Below, in pieces: positions 33,551 to 45,625 of a stretch of 64,000 nucleotides of DNA. Numbering within the stretch: position 1 is the stretch's first letter; each line of letters opens with the position of its first letter. The DNA comes from Zygnema cylindricum (taxonomy: Eukaryota > Streptophyta > Zygnematophyceae > Zygnematales > Zygnemataceae): positions 21,348 through 85,347 of the forward strand of contig JBBHKE010000370.1 in the NCBI GenBank assembly GCA_037447655.1, read 5' to 3'. Under the pieces are notes generated by a model. The model saw nothing but the letters and a program-made list of their open reading frames with translations, searched no databases and was not told the origin of the DNA. Both the position numbers and the translations under genes were made by a program.

Positions 33551-34860
33551 CTCCTCTTAATTCTTAGTCAACTTTTAATTTAAGTCCACAATTTTCTCTG
33601 AATAATTTCAACTTAGGAGAAGGAACTGGTATTTTCATCATGTCTGCAATCATATCTTTATCACTTTTATGAACCAGTTTAATTATTTTGTTTTCACTTC
33701 TGTCTCCGTGGAATGTCGGCATGCTTTTCAGTGGTTTTCGGATTAAACAGAAGCTCTTTAAGCTCCTCTTCCGGTTCGGTTACTTCATCTTCTCTCGTCA
33801 TGAACCTGAGTCAGAAAATCCTTTTTCTTTCCTCCATCTCTTGAGGAACCTTGTCTATCTTTCAGTCGGAGTATTTTGACACAATCTGCCTTATAATATC
33901 CGGTTTCTTGCAGAAGTGACATAGTCCGCCTCGAAGAGCTCCTCTCCACTGTTGGTCAAATCTGCCACCTTTTTGTCGTCTTCCTCCAAGGTTTCGATAT
34001 GGATCCTTTCTCTTTTTCTCATCACGCTTCCGCCAATCAGATCATGCAGCCTATGCTTGCACATTCGGACTTCCTCTCTTAAGTTCTATGGTGCTCTCTT
34101 TTACTAAAATCATCCCCACTATATCATCCCAATTCCAATTGCTATCACTTAAATCCTATAACCGATTAATGATATTCTCATACTTTTCAGGTAGTTTCAT
34201 CATCAATGTATTAACTCTTTATCTCTCAGACCATGAGTTACCTGCGCTCTCTAGTGCCCTAATAAATGCTCCTAAGTCATTACAATAATCATTTCATACT
34301 TCCTCTCTAGTAAGTATAAGGTGAAATCTTATATTCTTCGTTGTTGCTGCTAGAATGACCCACTCTTATATTATTTTACAAGAGATACCTAAATGTGAGA
34401 GGAAGATCTAACATGCATAGTAGGAATGGCAATGCCCTTCACTACACTTTTGAGAATTAAAAGCTTAGCAACCTTGTCTTTATATTTCCACTTTTGATAC
34501 TTTGACCATTGAGTCTGACTCGCTGTCACCATTGCTGGTGGTGGTGCTGCCGGTATCGTCCTTGACAATGGAGTCCCTCAAGAAGCAACTCCTCATTTTT
34601 CTCTTTCCATGATAATTTCCTTTTTTTCCTCCCCATCGTCTTTGATGGTGATTGATGTTTTGGCAGCTGTTGTGAAGGTTGTAGTGGTGGGAGTGCCAAA
34701 AAAACGTGTTCCTCCAAACTTGGGTAGAGGTGGGCATCGAATTTGCTTGGACACTATGCCCCATAGGTGCTTCTCAAAAATTTCCCCCTCTTTCATCATT
34801 TCCCAATAAAGAAAGTCAGATCCATTAAATATAAGCACTCTAGAGGGTGGGCCTATAACG
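33551..34860 (-). mobile_element. Copia internal region with gag joined to pol end (internal deletion), copy C
   Basis: The minus-strand frame from about 34880 reads VLIFNGSDFLYWEMM and FEKHLWGIVS, a typical Copia gag start. A degenerate zinc knuckle CHFCKKPGYYKADC lies near 33900 (the His of CCHC is Tyr). At about 33697 the sequence changes abruptly to the last residues of RNase H (IIKLVHKSDKDMIADMM, then a CGLKLKVD-type ending) and a polypurine stretch before the 3' LTR. Protease, integrase and nearly all RT are missing. This is a large internal deletion, as in non-autonomous LTR elements. Confidence 0.72.
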
Positions 34861-35075
34861 TGCAATTCTGTGGTCTCCATTGACCCACAAAACGGGCACC
34901 CTATGTAAAGCCTTTAAGATAATTTATGCCCTTCCTACTTTCCAAATGAATAAGTGAAACCCTAGTAAACAAGTATTCTGATCACCCCCACATCGTGAGG
35001 GCTCGACTCATTTGAGTCGAACGAAAAATAATCACTGAATTCGCTCCTCTAACCAGTAAGTTATGGCTCGCCAAA
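34861..35075 (-). mobile_element. Truncated 5' LTR of Copia copy C
   Basis: Minus-strand sequence matches the last part of the LTR at 32688-33550 (GGCGAGCCATAACTTACTG, GGGCATAAATTATCTTAAAG, GTGGGTCAATGGAGACCAC, AATTGCA). The outer 650 bp are missing because the plus-strand Copia copy E begins here. Confidence 0.7.
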
Positions 35076-35084
35076 GACCTCGGT

Positions 35085-36015
35085 TTGAAATGTAAAATCT
35101 CGGCAAAGCAAAGTATATTTTGGCGATTCAAATGGAGAGGGATAGAGGGAATAGAATTATAAGACTCACTCAGAAAAAAGCTATCGGTAACATGCTAAAA
35201 AAGTTTCAGATGGGGAAAACAAATGGATGTACCACTCTTATGGATCCGAAGAAAGTATCGGAGGGGAGTGAGAAGAGAGGAATATTGATTTTGAATGATG
35301 AGATGGATGAGGAAGAAAAAAGGTTTATGGAAGGGATTCCTTACTGTTTAATTTACTTTATGAACTGTACACGTCCGGACATAGCTGCAGATGTAGGTGT
35401 CCTATGTAGAAGTCTAAATGAACACAAGAAAAGAGACTGGGAAGCACCCAAATAAGTGATGAGATATTTGGTGGGAACAAGGGATTTGTGGTTGCATTTG
35501 GGAAGGGAGCACACTGATCCTACTTGGAGTGATGCCAGTTATGGGGATGTGCCTTTAAGGCGATGTACAACTGGATATGTGTTGCAAATTGGATCTGGTG
35601 CATGCTGTTGGAGTAGCAAACAGCATGCTGTTGGAGTAGCAAACAGCAGAAAGTATTTGCTCAGTTCACTATGGAGGCTGAGTACATGGCTCCCTATGCT
35701 GCCACGAAAGATTTAATGTGGGTAAAATCTCTTCTTGAAGAACTAGGGTCATGAAGTCTGGAACTCATAATGTCTTCTGTGATAATCAAGTTGTTATCTC
35801 TATTGCAGCTAATCCAAAACACCATTTCAAAGCTAAACATGTGGATATCAAACTAAGCTTTGTCAAAGAGAAGGTTGAAAATAAAATAATTAAACTGGTT
35901 TTTAAAAGTGATAAAGAGATGATTGCAGACATGATGACAAAACCGGTGCCTTCACGAAAGTTAAAATTAGAAAATTGTGGACTTAAATTAAAAGTTGACT
36001 AAGAATTAATGGGAG
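35085..36015 (+). mobile_element. Ty1/Copia pol fragment (RT end and RNase H), copy E
   Basis: Plus-strand blocks in order: LTQKKAIGNMLKKFQMG, YFMNCTRPDIAADVGVLCRS, a stop codon, MRYLVGTRDLWLHLG, WSDASYGDVPLRRCTTGYV, GSGACCWSSKQ, then FCDNQVVISIAANPKHHFKA and DMMTKPVPSRKLKLENCG. A 23-bp tandem duplication (35600-35645) shifts the frame in RNase H. It ends with a TGA/TAA-rich stretch and a purine tract just before an LTR start. It is dead, and 5'-truncated at about 35085, where it meets copy C in the opposite orientation. Confidence 0.85.
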
Positions 36016-36300
36016 TGTTGAAAAGAAGTAATTAATACTCACTTCTTAATTTAGACTCTAGAAAGGAAAAGAGAGAGAGAGAGTTAACAAGGTTGCCCCA
36101 TAGTCAAAAAGAAACAGGCAGTCAGAAAGAAACAGGCAGACAAATTGACAGAATACCAAAATTTTGAACTGATCCGGATTTGACCTTAGTTCTTTCCCCA
36201 TTTGCTGTTCGACATAGACGTTCGCTTTACCCGTTAAGTCTTTGTTGAAGCGTTGGTGATATATGGTTCGATGAAGTAATAAGTGGTCCAGAAGGACATG
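36016..36300 (+). mobile_element. Partial 3' LTR of Copia copy E
   Basis: Starts TGTTGAAAAGAAGTAATTAA after the purine tract. It matches the first 270 bp of the copy C LTR, including TTAGACTCTAGAAAGG, CCCCATAGTCA and GTTAAGTCTTTGTTGAAGCG. Homology stops near the G-rich tract; the remaining 600 bp are lost. Confidence 0.72.
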
Positions 36301-36317
36301 AAGTTTGATGCCGAAAA

Positions 36318-36390
36318 AGAAAAAAAAGGGGGGGGGAGAGAGGGGGAGAGTGGGGTAGAGAGGGGGGGAGGAGGGGGAGGGAAAAGGGTT
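36318..36390. repeat. A/G-only tract with long G runs
   Basis: Purine-only simple sequence with several runs of five or more G separated by A/AG, potentially able to form G-quadruplexes. It marks the broken end of the Copia LTR. Confidence 0.8.
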
Positions 36391-36471
36391 CAAGAAATTG
36401 TTTTGGTGTGCAAAGGTATGGGGAGGGGATAAAATGTTTGAATAATTGTTTTTTTTTCTTCCAACTGATTG

Positions 36472-36522
36472 TGTGTATGCGTGTGTGTGCGTTTGTGTGC
36501 GTGTGTGTGTGCGTGCGTATGA
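36472..36522. repeat. GT/GC-type dinucleotide microsatellite
   Basis: Alternating GTGTGTGC/GTGTGT units over about 50 bp. Simple sequence with no coding meaning. Confidence 0.85.
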
Positions 36523-36745
36523 TGTTTGGAACTCGCCATATGGGGGGATGGAGAGTCTTGCGATTCATGGGACGGGGGGAAGCGGCTAGTAATGACAAAG
36601 GGGGGTCGCACCTATGGTTTCGCCAATGTGCCTGCGGTTGGCGCGGCCGCAAGCCAGATCCGTAGGTTCATGGTGACGAAGAGTAGGTGTTGTTGCATAG
36701 TGAGGGAAGAAAGGGCTGTATATATTGGCAGTAATTACTACACCG

Positions 36746-36952
36746 TGTATCGCTATTAGTGTTGATGTTTTTTTTGCCATGTAAAACGTCTTTTTTCCGT
36801 ACACACTTGTCCGATTCTCAATTTGAGACAGCCAATCGGAAGTTGGGAATCTTACCTTTCAATTGCAACCGTTAGATATACAATCAAACATGTTTATAAT
36901 TAGAAAATACGTTTTAAGTGGCAAAAAGATTATTAACACTAATAGCGATACA
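36746..36952. mobile_element. Small TIR element (MITE), GTATCGC family, copy 3
   Basis: Ends are TGTATCGCTATTAGTGTTGA and, inverted at the right, AACACTAATAGCGATACA. Internal GCCAATCGGAAG, GGGAATCTTACC and TTTTAAGTGGCAAAAA match the other copies. It is 207 bp and non-coding. Confidence 0.78.
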
Positions 36953-38109
36953 TTGTTCATGGCTTGGGTGTTGCTTATACGCTCATCTGTAATTAACCCT
37001 AACACCGGGTTTCCTTGATGGAACTTTGAATCCATTTTCGATGTAATTTGCTTTCAATTGTTGGATAGTAGATATTTTACTAGCGCATGCATTCCATTTT
37101 GAAATAAAGTTGCAGTTAATTTTTGCAAGGGCACTCCGTCTTTTATTATTGCCTCTCCCAAAGAAAGCGGTTTCAGCATACATTGTTTTACCACTTTATT
37201 TATCGTGGATAATCCGATGTCATACTCGAGTTTGAGTAGGTGATTGGATTTTACAGAAATAAAAGCCCTTATGAAAATTGTGGTACACGAAGTTGTGTGG
37301 ATCCACATAGTTTCCATGAAAATAAACGTGCTCATAACATCCACAGTTATTGCATGAAACAATAAATTGGTTATGCTACTTTTAAAAAGGAATGTCGCAG
37401 TTCTCAAAAAGGATATCGCAAAAGCAAGCACCAGATTTGGAACAGTGCAATGTGTTTCTTACCAAAAAGACAAACAAAAACATTGCACAACTGCTTTAAA
37501 CGTGGCATAGAATGGAATTGTGTGCAACCTATTGAAAACCATCTTTATACTTTTTTTGTAAAAGGTATCAATGGGGTAAGTGCTACCATCAAATCCTTGG
37601 CAACAAAGAGAATTTACAAAGGTACTGCTCAATTGCGGAGGAGTCCAGACAGCATTCAGACTGTTAGAAAACCTCTGATGCTGGACCGAAACTCAAAGAG
37701 AAGCTCATGTGAACTCAGTCAAGAATTTTGCTAGGGAAATACACAGAGGAAACAAAGAGATAACTCATTACTTGTTCACAAGATTATACCGAAACTTGGA
37801 TGACCTTTCAAAATGAAGAGATTTTACTCTCATCATGTGTATTTCCCGATACTCAAGTATATTTATCAAGTGTAATACGAAATGTCCAGATAATTGATTC
37901 ACCTAATCTCATAAACCTTATTTACCTTATCATGTGTAAATGACCGCAGTTTAATATTGATGTAAGACATCAAAGTTCACATTCACACTACTGTCAGATT
38001 GACCTTGACGCTATCATCCATTTTACAAAAAATCAGCATTCAAATCTACATTTAAACAAGCTTCCTCTTCCTCACCTGTGTCCGCGTCCATTTCCACTTC
38101 CACTTTTAA
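36953..38109. other. Intergenic, no gene recognised
   Basis: AT-rich. A 125-codon minus-strand frame (37054-37431) has no family resemblance and no supporting splice or composition signal. Nothing else was seen. Confidence 0.45.
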
Positions 38110-38285
38110 ACAAACATCCGCATCCGCATCGGCATCCACACCGCATCTGTATCCGCATCCGCATCCGCACCCGCACCGGCGCCGGCGCCCGCGCCCGCGC
38201 CTACGCCCGCGCCCGCCCCCGCATCCGCACCCGCACCCGCATCCGCACCCGCACCCGCATCCGCATCCGCATCCATATCAGCAAT
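38110..38285. repeat. GC-rich hexanucleotide minisatellite (CCGCAT/CCGCAC)
   Basis: About 175 bp of CCGCATCCGCACCCGCAC-type hexamers with a central, more degenerate CCGGCGCCGGCGCCCGCG patch. It is CpG-dense in an otherwise AT-rich region. A frame through it encodes only Pro-His and Arg-Pro runs and is not taken as a gene. Confidence 0.9.
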
Positions 38286-39225
38286 TTTCTCTTCACATCT
38301 AGTACATCACACGGCTACATCACTCATTGGCATTGACCTCGTCAAAACCTTCACTCTAACATTCACGATCAAAATTCGCACAAACACTGTCATTTTGATC
38401 AAGTTGGAACATTCCCCTGTGATGTTGCTCTTTTACTATGCCTGTTTTTGTACTGTATGGGATCAAATCTTGGCCTAGGTATAATCAGGTATAGTTCTAC
38501 TCAATCATTTAGCATGCTTGATCCACATTCGGGTACTGTCAAACTGCCATGATGTGACAAATGTTAATCTCATCTAAGCACAGGTAACAGAAGCAAGTTT
38601 CTCATGAACCTCCAATAATGTAGAAGGCATTTTTCCAATCACTTTGAGTGTATACAACTGTGTATCTATCCGTTTGCAGTTGAACTTTGCATTCTTTGTC
38701 CTTGCGGTGGAAAATTGTCAGCGGCCAAATTTCAATTTATTACTTCCATTGGCTCAATAGCTTTGCATAGCTGAAGTAAGCTTGTTGAAATAGGTAGAGT
38801 GACAAGTAATTCCCCAAATATTTAGGCCAAAACCACTTACTACTGCAGGGTGACTAAATACCTCGCAAAATATCTATTTCGATCTCTACACTAATCCTGC
38901 AAAAGTATACAAATGGAGTACGACGCACACAAACGATTAGTACCAGCAAAAGGGTCAGCCTACTTTCCACATTCACTTCCAAAATAAATATTCATCACAT
39001 AATTGCTCACAAAAATTGAAGCTACATTTTCCCGAAAAATGAGCGTGATCTTTTACTAAAATAGTGTATAATTTACAATTGGTGACTCCAAAAGAATCTA
39101 GTCCAATGAAATCTGTCGATGACAAACTCCACCTACAGACTTCACAAAAACTCTTCCTTCACTAATACATATAAGGCACTTTTGCGGCCCAATAAATCAG
39201 TCTAATCTAAATAAATCCCAGCCTC
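38286..39225. other. 3' flank of the acyltransferase gene
   Basis: Presumed 3' UTR and spacer for the minus-strand acyltransferase. No coding frame, RNA gene or mobile element was recognised. Confidence 0.5.
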
Positions 39226-42200
39226 TCATAATTCAAATCCTAACTCAATTTCCTTGTAACCAAATTGGGCCTTATGAGTGTCATAAATCTCCCGAATTGC
39301 ACTAAAATATCGTTCCCACAAAATGTCGACCTCTTCCACAGTTGGGTTTTCCGTGATACGAACGGGAGCAATTGGTTTTCCCACGACAAGAATAACGGGC
39401 CTTGCACGTGGCATGGGTAGAAAACCAAGAAAACCAAACGGGAAAAATGGAAAAGGGAAACCAATCCGCTTGTAGGTATACCTCTGCCCAAAAAGAAAAA
39501 TAAATCAAAGTTCAGTCCATCTAAAATTGATATTTTGCCTGTCTGGAACTATGACAAGCTGTCACAGACAACTATGAACTTGCAATAGTCAGTTACAATG
39601 TGTTGCTGTATACAAAATTATCAACGAATTGTCAACTACTCAAACTCTATTGCTCAGAATCATTCTCTAAATATCCATGCTGAATTGCAGGCAAACCCGC
39701 CTCACATAAATAAAATGCCCAATACACCTTCCATTATAGCCTACATCCAGAATGTGTACCAAAGTAGCTTCACTATTATTTTTTCTCATTTCTCAACATA
39801 TTAACCATTCATCAATATACACTTAAACCATAAATGGTAATTTATTTCTGCCAAAAAAGAAAAACTAAAAAGCCTCTGCACCAGAAAAACTGGCCTTAAC
39901 CTTTCCACCGGAAGACTTTACTCGCCTTTTTTCCTTCAAATTCCTTCTCACCTGTACCGAAGGCCAGCTGATTAAGTTATCAAAAAGCTGTGATTCCCCA
40001 AAACTGAAAATGGGAACTAAAGATGCATTGGTTTCTATGGCCATTCGGACAAACCCCTTGTGACGGGCACAAAGGGTCACTCGTTTCCTATGTTGCGTCA
40101 CATGGTGAGCCAGTTCAGACTGCATACATTCAAAAAGAAAAGACAAAAGCATAAATAGGGGTAGATTCTTGATGCCTGGCCAGACATAATTTCAGCCTAA
40201 CCAACTGCCATTTCATACATCGATTATCGAGGCCCTTCACTACATATCTCTTATCGATAAATCCTGCTCATACAACACTAATATGACATACTAGCTAATG
40301 CCCATTTAAAAACTATTGAAAGGAACTCATTCCAAAATAGCGTCGTCTACACTATCAATAGTTGGTGTGGAAACTTAGCTTTCAGTGAAATCATGTTAGG
40401 GGTTTCTTGTGGCTAAGTGACTAACTATTTCACTGTACTTCAATAGAAAAACATGTACATAAGTGGGACAAAAAAAAAAACTGTACATTACTGTTATTGG
40501 CAAAAGGGCCAAATTGTAACCGGAAAATTCGTTGGAATCAAGAACTTGCAGTTCTGTTGTCTTACAAAGTCACTTGCAAAACCAGCAGTTAACCAGATTA
40601 CCATCACAACAACTTACTTGTCCACCAGGGCATAATATAACGGAATGCTGCTCCACCAACGCTTTTCGAAAAACTTTGCGCGAAACTTTTCGCATGCCTG
40701 CCCACATATTGAGGTCCCTCAGAATGGGGACCTTAAAAATAACAGATGCACCGAGGCCCACAGGCTGGACTCCCGGAAAAAGAGTTCTCCAAGCAGATGT
40801 GAGATGGATCCAGGAAATGAATGCCGGAAAAAGACCATGTGGCTGCACATTGAACAAAAAACAGAAATGGTATTATGAAGTGATTACTGTGGAGCCAATG
40901 CACCTGCAGTGATTCTCAGCTATGGAATGAAATTCAAATTTCACATATTCCCCAAAGCAAAAAATGGAACAAAATAAAAAAATGACTTTGCAGATAGAAG
41001 AGCATCCTAAAATAGCCTGCACTGACCATTGCTGTTTCAAGAGTTTTTTTTTTTTAAGATTGAGAATTGTCCAGAAAATGAACAAACATGACAGAACATA
41101 ATAATCCAGTAAGCGACATGGAAACTGAAACTATGCAAACTTTAAAAACTAAAATTGCAACTAGTTCCAAAACTGCCGGTGATGCTGGAACAGAAAGGAA
41201 GCAAAAAAAAAGGGGGCGGGGGAAGGTGTGTCTAGACATACATGAAAACCAAATATGTAACGTCCGGAAGAAGGGAGAGGATCTTTGGATTCTCTCACGA
41301 TGCGAATGCCTCCAAAATGTAATAAGGAAGCTTCCTCCAGCCATTGACTGACACTGTAAGAACATAAAACACAAAAAAGTTTTGATCTTCCAGTGTTACA
41401 TTGTAATATCATTTTTTCCATCATAAACACAAAGGATAGAACGCACTGAAAGACTTATCTTCAGCACCAACTGTCTAGATTGACTTGTAAGCATTTAACA
41501 AAGACTAGCATTCTTCCAAAATTAGTAAAGAAGACAATAAAAACGCATGACCTTACAGCCATAGCTGCTTTCCATAAGTGCTGGTACCCAATTTAGTCAT
41601 GTCCAAACCTCCCTCACAAACTCGACAAAGAAAAAATTGAAGTTACACTATTGAGTTTTGAGCCCCACCTCCTTGATATCTAAACATCCCAAGTAACAAT
41701 TTGCAGAAGAAAATCCTTTTAGAAATGGCAAGTGTGAAAGCACCATCAAAATACTGCGGCACATTAAAAGGTTCTACTGAATACAATTTTTTTAGTTACG
41801 CCCTCCTCTCCCTCCCTCGTTCTCTCCTTCTCTCCTCTGTCGCTTTCTCAGATTCTCTCCCTCTCGGAAAATACTTACGGGCCTTGAATAGCTTGCCACA
41901 TCCGTCTCCCACTTTCCTCAGGATTTGACCAATATGTAGGCCAATATATCACAGACATGATACATATAACAGTTACGGCCAACATAGTTGAAAGGCCAAC
42001 AAAAAGAGAAACTATTGAAAGAATCAAAAAAATATGATTACAATAAATGATAGAGAACATAACTAGGGATTGAACTCGAACTCGAATCCACCAAAGATAG
42101 TCAAATAAAGATGCCGATGGAACTCTCCAGGGTCCAACTTTTGCAATTTTTTTCTGTTTTGCTGTCCAATGGAAAGGCTCAACAACAGCCGAAGAATGAA

Positions 42201-44356
42201 TAGCTGTACATTTATTGAGTTTCTGAGTGAGAGCAGTAACCATGTTTTCCATTTGAGGGATGTGAGGAAGAGAGACTGGATGGTCATCGAGGTCTTGGCA
42301 AAGAACACCCCCGGAAGGAGGACACAATAGTAGAGTGTTTGAAGTCTCTATTGAATCCGCCTCTTCGGCAACTGTATCAAGGGACTCAAAATGAGTACAT
42401 GTCTCAGATCTCAAATCCATCTCATTTTGACCAGATGTGGGCTTTGCGAATTCTAAAAGTGCATGTGTCGACGAATCAGGAGTGATGTCAGATTTAGAAG
42501 TGGCCTGATCCGAGTGAGATTTTGAAGTTTTCGACTTCTCAGCATTTGCAGAGGTGGCATTAGAAGCGGTGCTTGTGGAGGAAAAAAGCCACAAGGAAAC
42601 TGCCACCTGGAGAACCAAAGACAGACACGATACAGAAATTTTGTAAGCATAAGCGTCTTGTATACAACTATCAAGCATACTATACTATAGATTTATCTAT
42701 ATCTCTATGGCAAGCCCTACTTGTAGGAAGTCATTACAGACTTCATGTGGCTGGCTGCATGGACAATAAGAAAGCAATTGAACAAGACAGAGGCCAGGAG
42801 AACAGTTAGTGTAAATCAGAAAACACATAAACCAGAAAATAAGTGGAATTAAAAGGAAAAAAAAAGCGAATTAAAGAAAAAAAAAGGCTTTTCAAATCCA
42901 AAAACTCAAAAAACTTACTAAGGTCTCAGATAGAAATCCACAAACTCCCGCTGTCATGAGGAGTCCTCGAGGCCAAAATGATTGGCTTTCCATCTCGTTT
43001 GAAAAATCCACCCAATGACAACCCCCATAATCAATACTACGTCTATGTGCTGCGGCAACTGAAATGATTACTATTGGTGCTGCCCATGGAAGGAGAGTAA
43101 GACCAAATAAAGACCAAGCCAAAGCTTGTGTAAGAACGAATGGAATTCCTCCGCGAAATGGTTGAAAAAATTGCCAACCACGACTACCGTTTCGCCAATG
43201 GCCACCAACACCATGAGTCGTCAAAACTGTATCATGACAGAAAGTCGTTTAATCCTTGTTAGAGAATGAAAAATATGCGTAAGAGCATGTTATAAAGCCA
43301 TTAAATAAAGTGGATAGACGGGGATTGATGCCCCATGACGCTTTTAATATGTTGAACAGCAGTGAATAAAAAAAATCAACTATTATCACAAAATTTAACA
43401 AGCATCATTTATGGTAAGCTCGCTCTTTGGATATATAAGGGGAAAGTCAAAGTAGGAGACTGGAAGTGACCGCATAACAAGCACTATGTGGCATTCACCA
43501 TTTTGGAGTTATTTGAGACTAAGATATAACTTTTCAATGTTAGACATGAACATAACAGGATGAAAGTCAAAAGAGAGTCTTGTCAAATAACACTGATAAG
43601 GGTAAGGCATGGTGTAGAAGTGTTTAGACCGTTTTTCTCTCACAAGTTAATTAAAACCATGCAATTTTTTCTTTATTTATGACACTACATCAAATGTCCA
43701 AATTCCTATATAAAGAAGGTGTCCAAATGTTGACTTATTTTAGTCAAGAAAAAAAGAGATGTACATGGTAAAAACGAAACATTTAAGAAAAGGCCAATTA
43801 ATCACAGTCACTTCAACAGAGTGCCCGACTTAGAAGTTGAAAGTATGAGGTTCGGATAAACAACATCAACGTCAAACAAATGACAATCGACTTCGGAAAT
43901 AGAACCTGAACTTCAATATAAAACCGTCAGCTTGAAATAGTTCCATACATTAATTTCTTGAATAGAGCCATTTTAAGACTCCTTACCAGCCAAAAGAACA
44001 GTTGTGCCTCCCAATCCAAGAAGAGTCAAACGGTACTTCGTCTGAAACTCAGCAGTTACCAACAATCCAAGAGCCAGTAAACTAAGGACTATATTCCAAA
44101 AAACAAAAAGAGAGCACCAGAGGTCTTTGCCTTTGTGTAATCCTTTCCTCAACTTTTCTCCGACCAGAAACATCAACTCGCCATGCTTCGAGGCCTCAAC
44201 TGTCGGCAAATTTCTTGAGGAAAGGCCTACTGATGACACTGTTTTCAATTTCGCATCCGAATGTATGTTTTCTGTGCATATTTTATCTCGGTTATTAGGC
44301 TGCTGAGTTTCAGAATCCAATTTTTTTGACAAAATCACCACGTTTTCTTGCTCCAT
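39226..44356 (-). CDS. DGAT2-family (DAGAT) acyltransferase with long membrane N-terminal extension (7 exons)
   Basis: Probably an ER-membrane acyltransferase making triacylglycerol or a related neutral lipid from acyl-CoA. Exons in transcript order: 44356-43987, 43226-42919, 42606-41879, 41353-41242, 40842-40618, 40119-39952, 39483-39226. All are GT-AG and total 2169 nt, 722 aa. The acyltransferase domain occupies about residues 450-722: RYIFGFHPHGLFPA (HPHG = 506-509, split by an intron), VPILRDLNMWAGM, HSVILCPGGQ, RHKGFVRMAIETNASLVPIF, SFGESQLFDNL, VVGKPIAPVRI, IYDTHKAQFGY. Plant DGAT2 normally has EPHS where this has HPHG, the animal/fungal/algal form. Upstream are about 450 residues with several hydrophobic spans (WNIVLSLLALGLLV, GLTLLPWAAPIVIISVAAA, FLILSIVSLFVGLSTMLAVT) and a Ser/Thr-rich loop; DGAT2 itself is usually 300-400 aa. 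Substrate choice (DAG, MAG or alcohol) cannot be read. Family is certain, exact enzyme is not. Confidence 0.9.
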
Positions 44357-45617
44357 ATATTAAACAAAGTTGTATACTAGATTCAGGATACTTATGCAAG
44401 AAAAGGAGGAAAGGGCTTCTCGTGTGTAATGGTTTTGCTGCTGGCTGAAAGTTTATCTAAAAAAAGTGAAAAAGAAGTCGCTTCAACTATCATTGGTCCA
44501 TAAAGCTTCAGCTTTTAAGGCATGGTTGGACATACAGGAAAACCTCAGAAATAGCAAACGACAAAGAAAAGCCTCTTTTTCAATCCTGGTTCGCTTGAAT
44601 TTAAAAGTTAACGTAACAGAATTGAGAAATTCTCATTGCCAACACAAATCTGAATCTGAAAATCTTGACAACTTTGTAAAGAAACCTGGAACTGATCCCT
44701 GTACAGATTATTGAATAATTTCCAGTCAAACTTGAAATTTGACGAAAGAAAGAAAGAAAAAAATGCAATGGCGACAGTAGTTCCTTCTGGCTGTGATGTA
44801 TTAAGATGGAATAACGTCAACGCCGTAGAACAAGCTATACTTAATTGCGAAGATTTGGAGGGAAAGATGGATATGACAGGCTAGGCTGCAGGACTGCAGC
44901 GTAAAAGTGGATGCTGCAAGTTGCCAGAGGGCCCAGCTGTGCTGTCTACAGTCAACGACTCTACGCAATACGCACTTTTGGCGCTTACAAGGAGGCGTAG
45001 ACAAGATACAAACTTTACAATTGGCAACACAGAATACGGTATGGTATGCCAACATGTGTGTCATGGACTGGGTATGCTATGGACTCAGATTTTGGGCGGA
45101 CCTTTATTTTCACACGTGTATTTGATATTTTCGCTTCATTGTATACGCTGCCGTACATATAGGGGTCTACAGTTCGTACAAGAGGTGAAGATTTTGTAAC
45201 CGAACAAATAGATAATGTCGGTGGTCGTACGTAAACTACATTACAGCAGTGATAAAACGACAAAACTCCTAGATTTTAAGTACAATTTCCTGGTATCTGG
45301 GGAGGCAAGAATGTAAACCTGCGTTGACGATACGAAGTGAAAAAAAAACCAAAATGATTGAAGTACACGTCATTCGATCCGTGCCGATTTAAAGTCGTCC
45401 AGCCAATGTACTGACAGTTTTGATTCGCTCTATTGAAGGAAAGTGTACGAAGTATCAAAACTTTTTGTCGTTTCTGGAACTAATTCCCAATTTCGCCATA
45501 GAAGAAACATACGCTTGTACGAAAAAACACAATCAGTTCGTACAGGGTTTCGTCCAAAATAGTTACATACTGTTTGTTCAGTCCGGTCAGGAATTGGTAT
45601 ATATATAGACCTTGTAC
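44357..45617. other. 5' flank of the acyltransferase gene and spacer
   Basis: Presumed promoter region of the minus-strand acyltransferase, then low-complexity AT-rich sequence with repeated GTACGT/CGTAC words that suggest old repeat DNA. No gene was recognised. Confidence 0.45.
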
Positions 45618-45625
45618 TTTAAAAT

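Noticed and set aside
37054-37431. 125-codon minus-strand frame in the spacer
   Set aside because: No domain, no repeat relation and no splice or composition signal.
38078-38302. Open frame of Pro-His/Arg-Pro repeats
   Set aside because: It is a translation of the hexanucleotide minisatellite. There is no start context, domain or splice support.
42573-42809. 78-codon plus-strand frame opposite the acyltransferase exon 3
   Set aside because: Antisense to a well-supported exon and without its own features.
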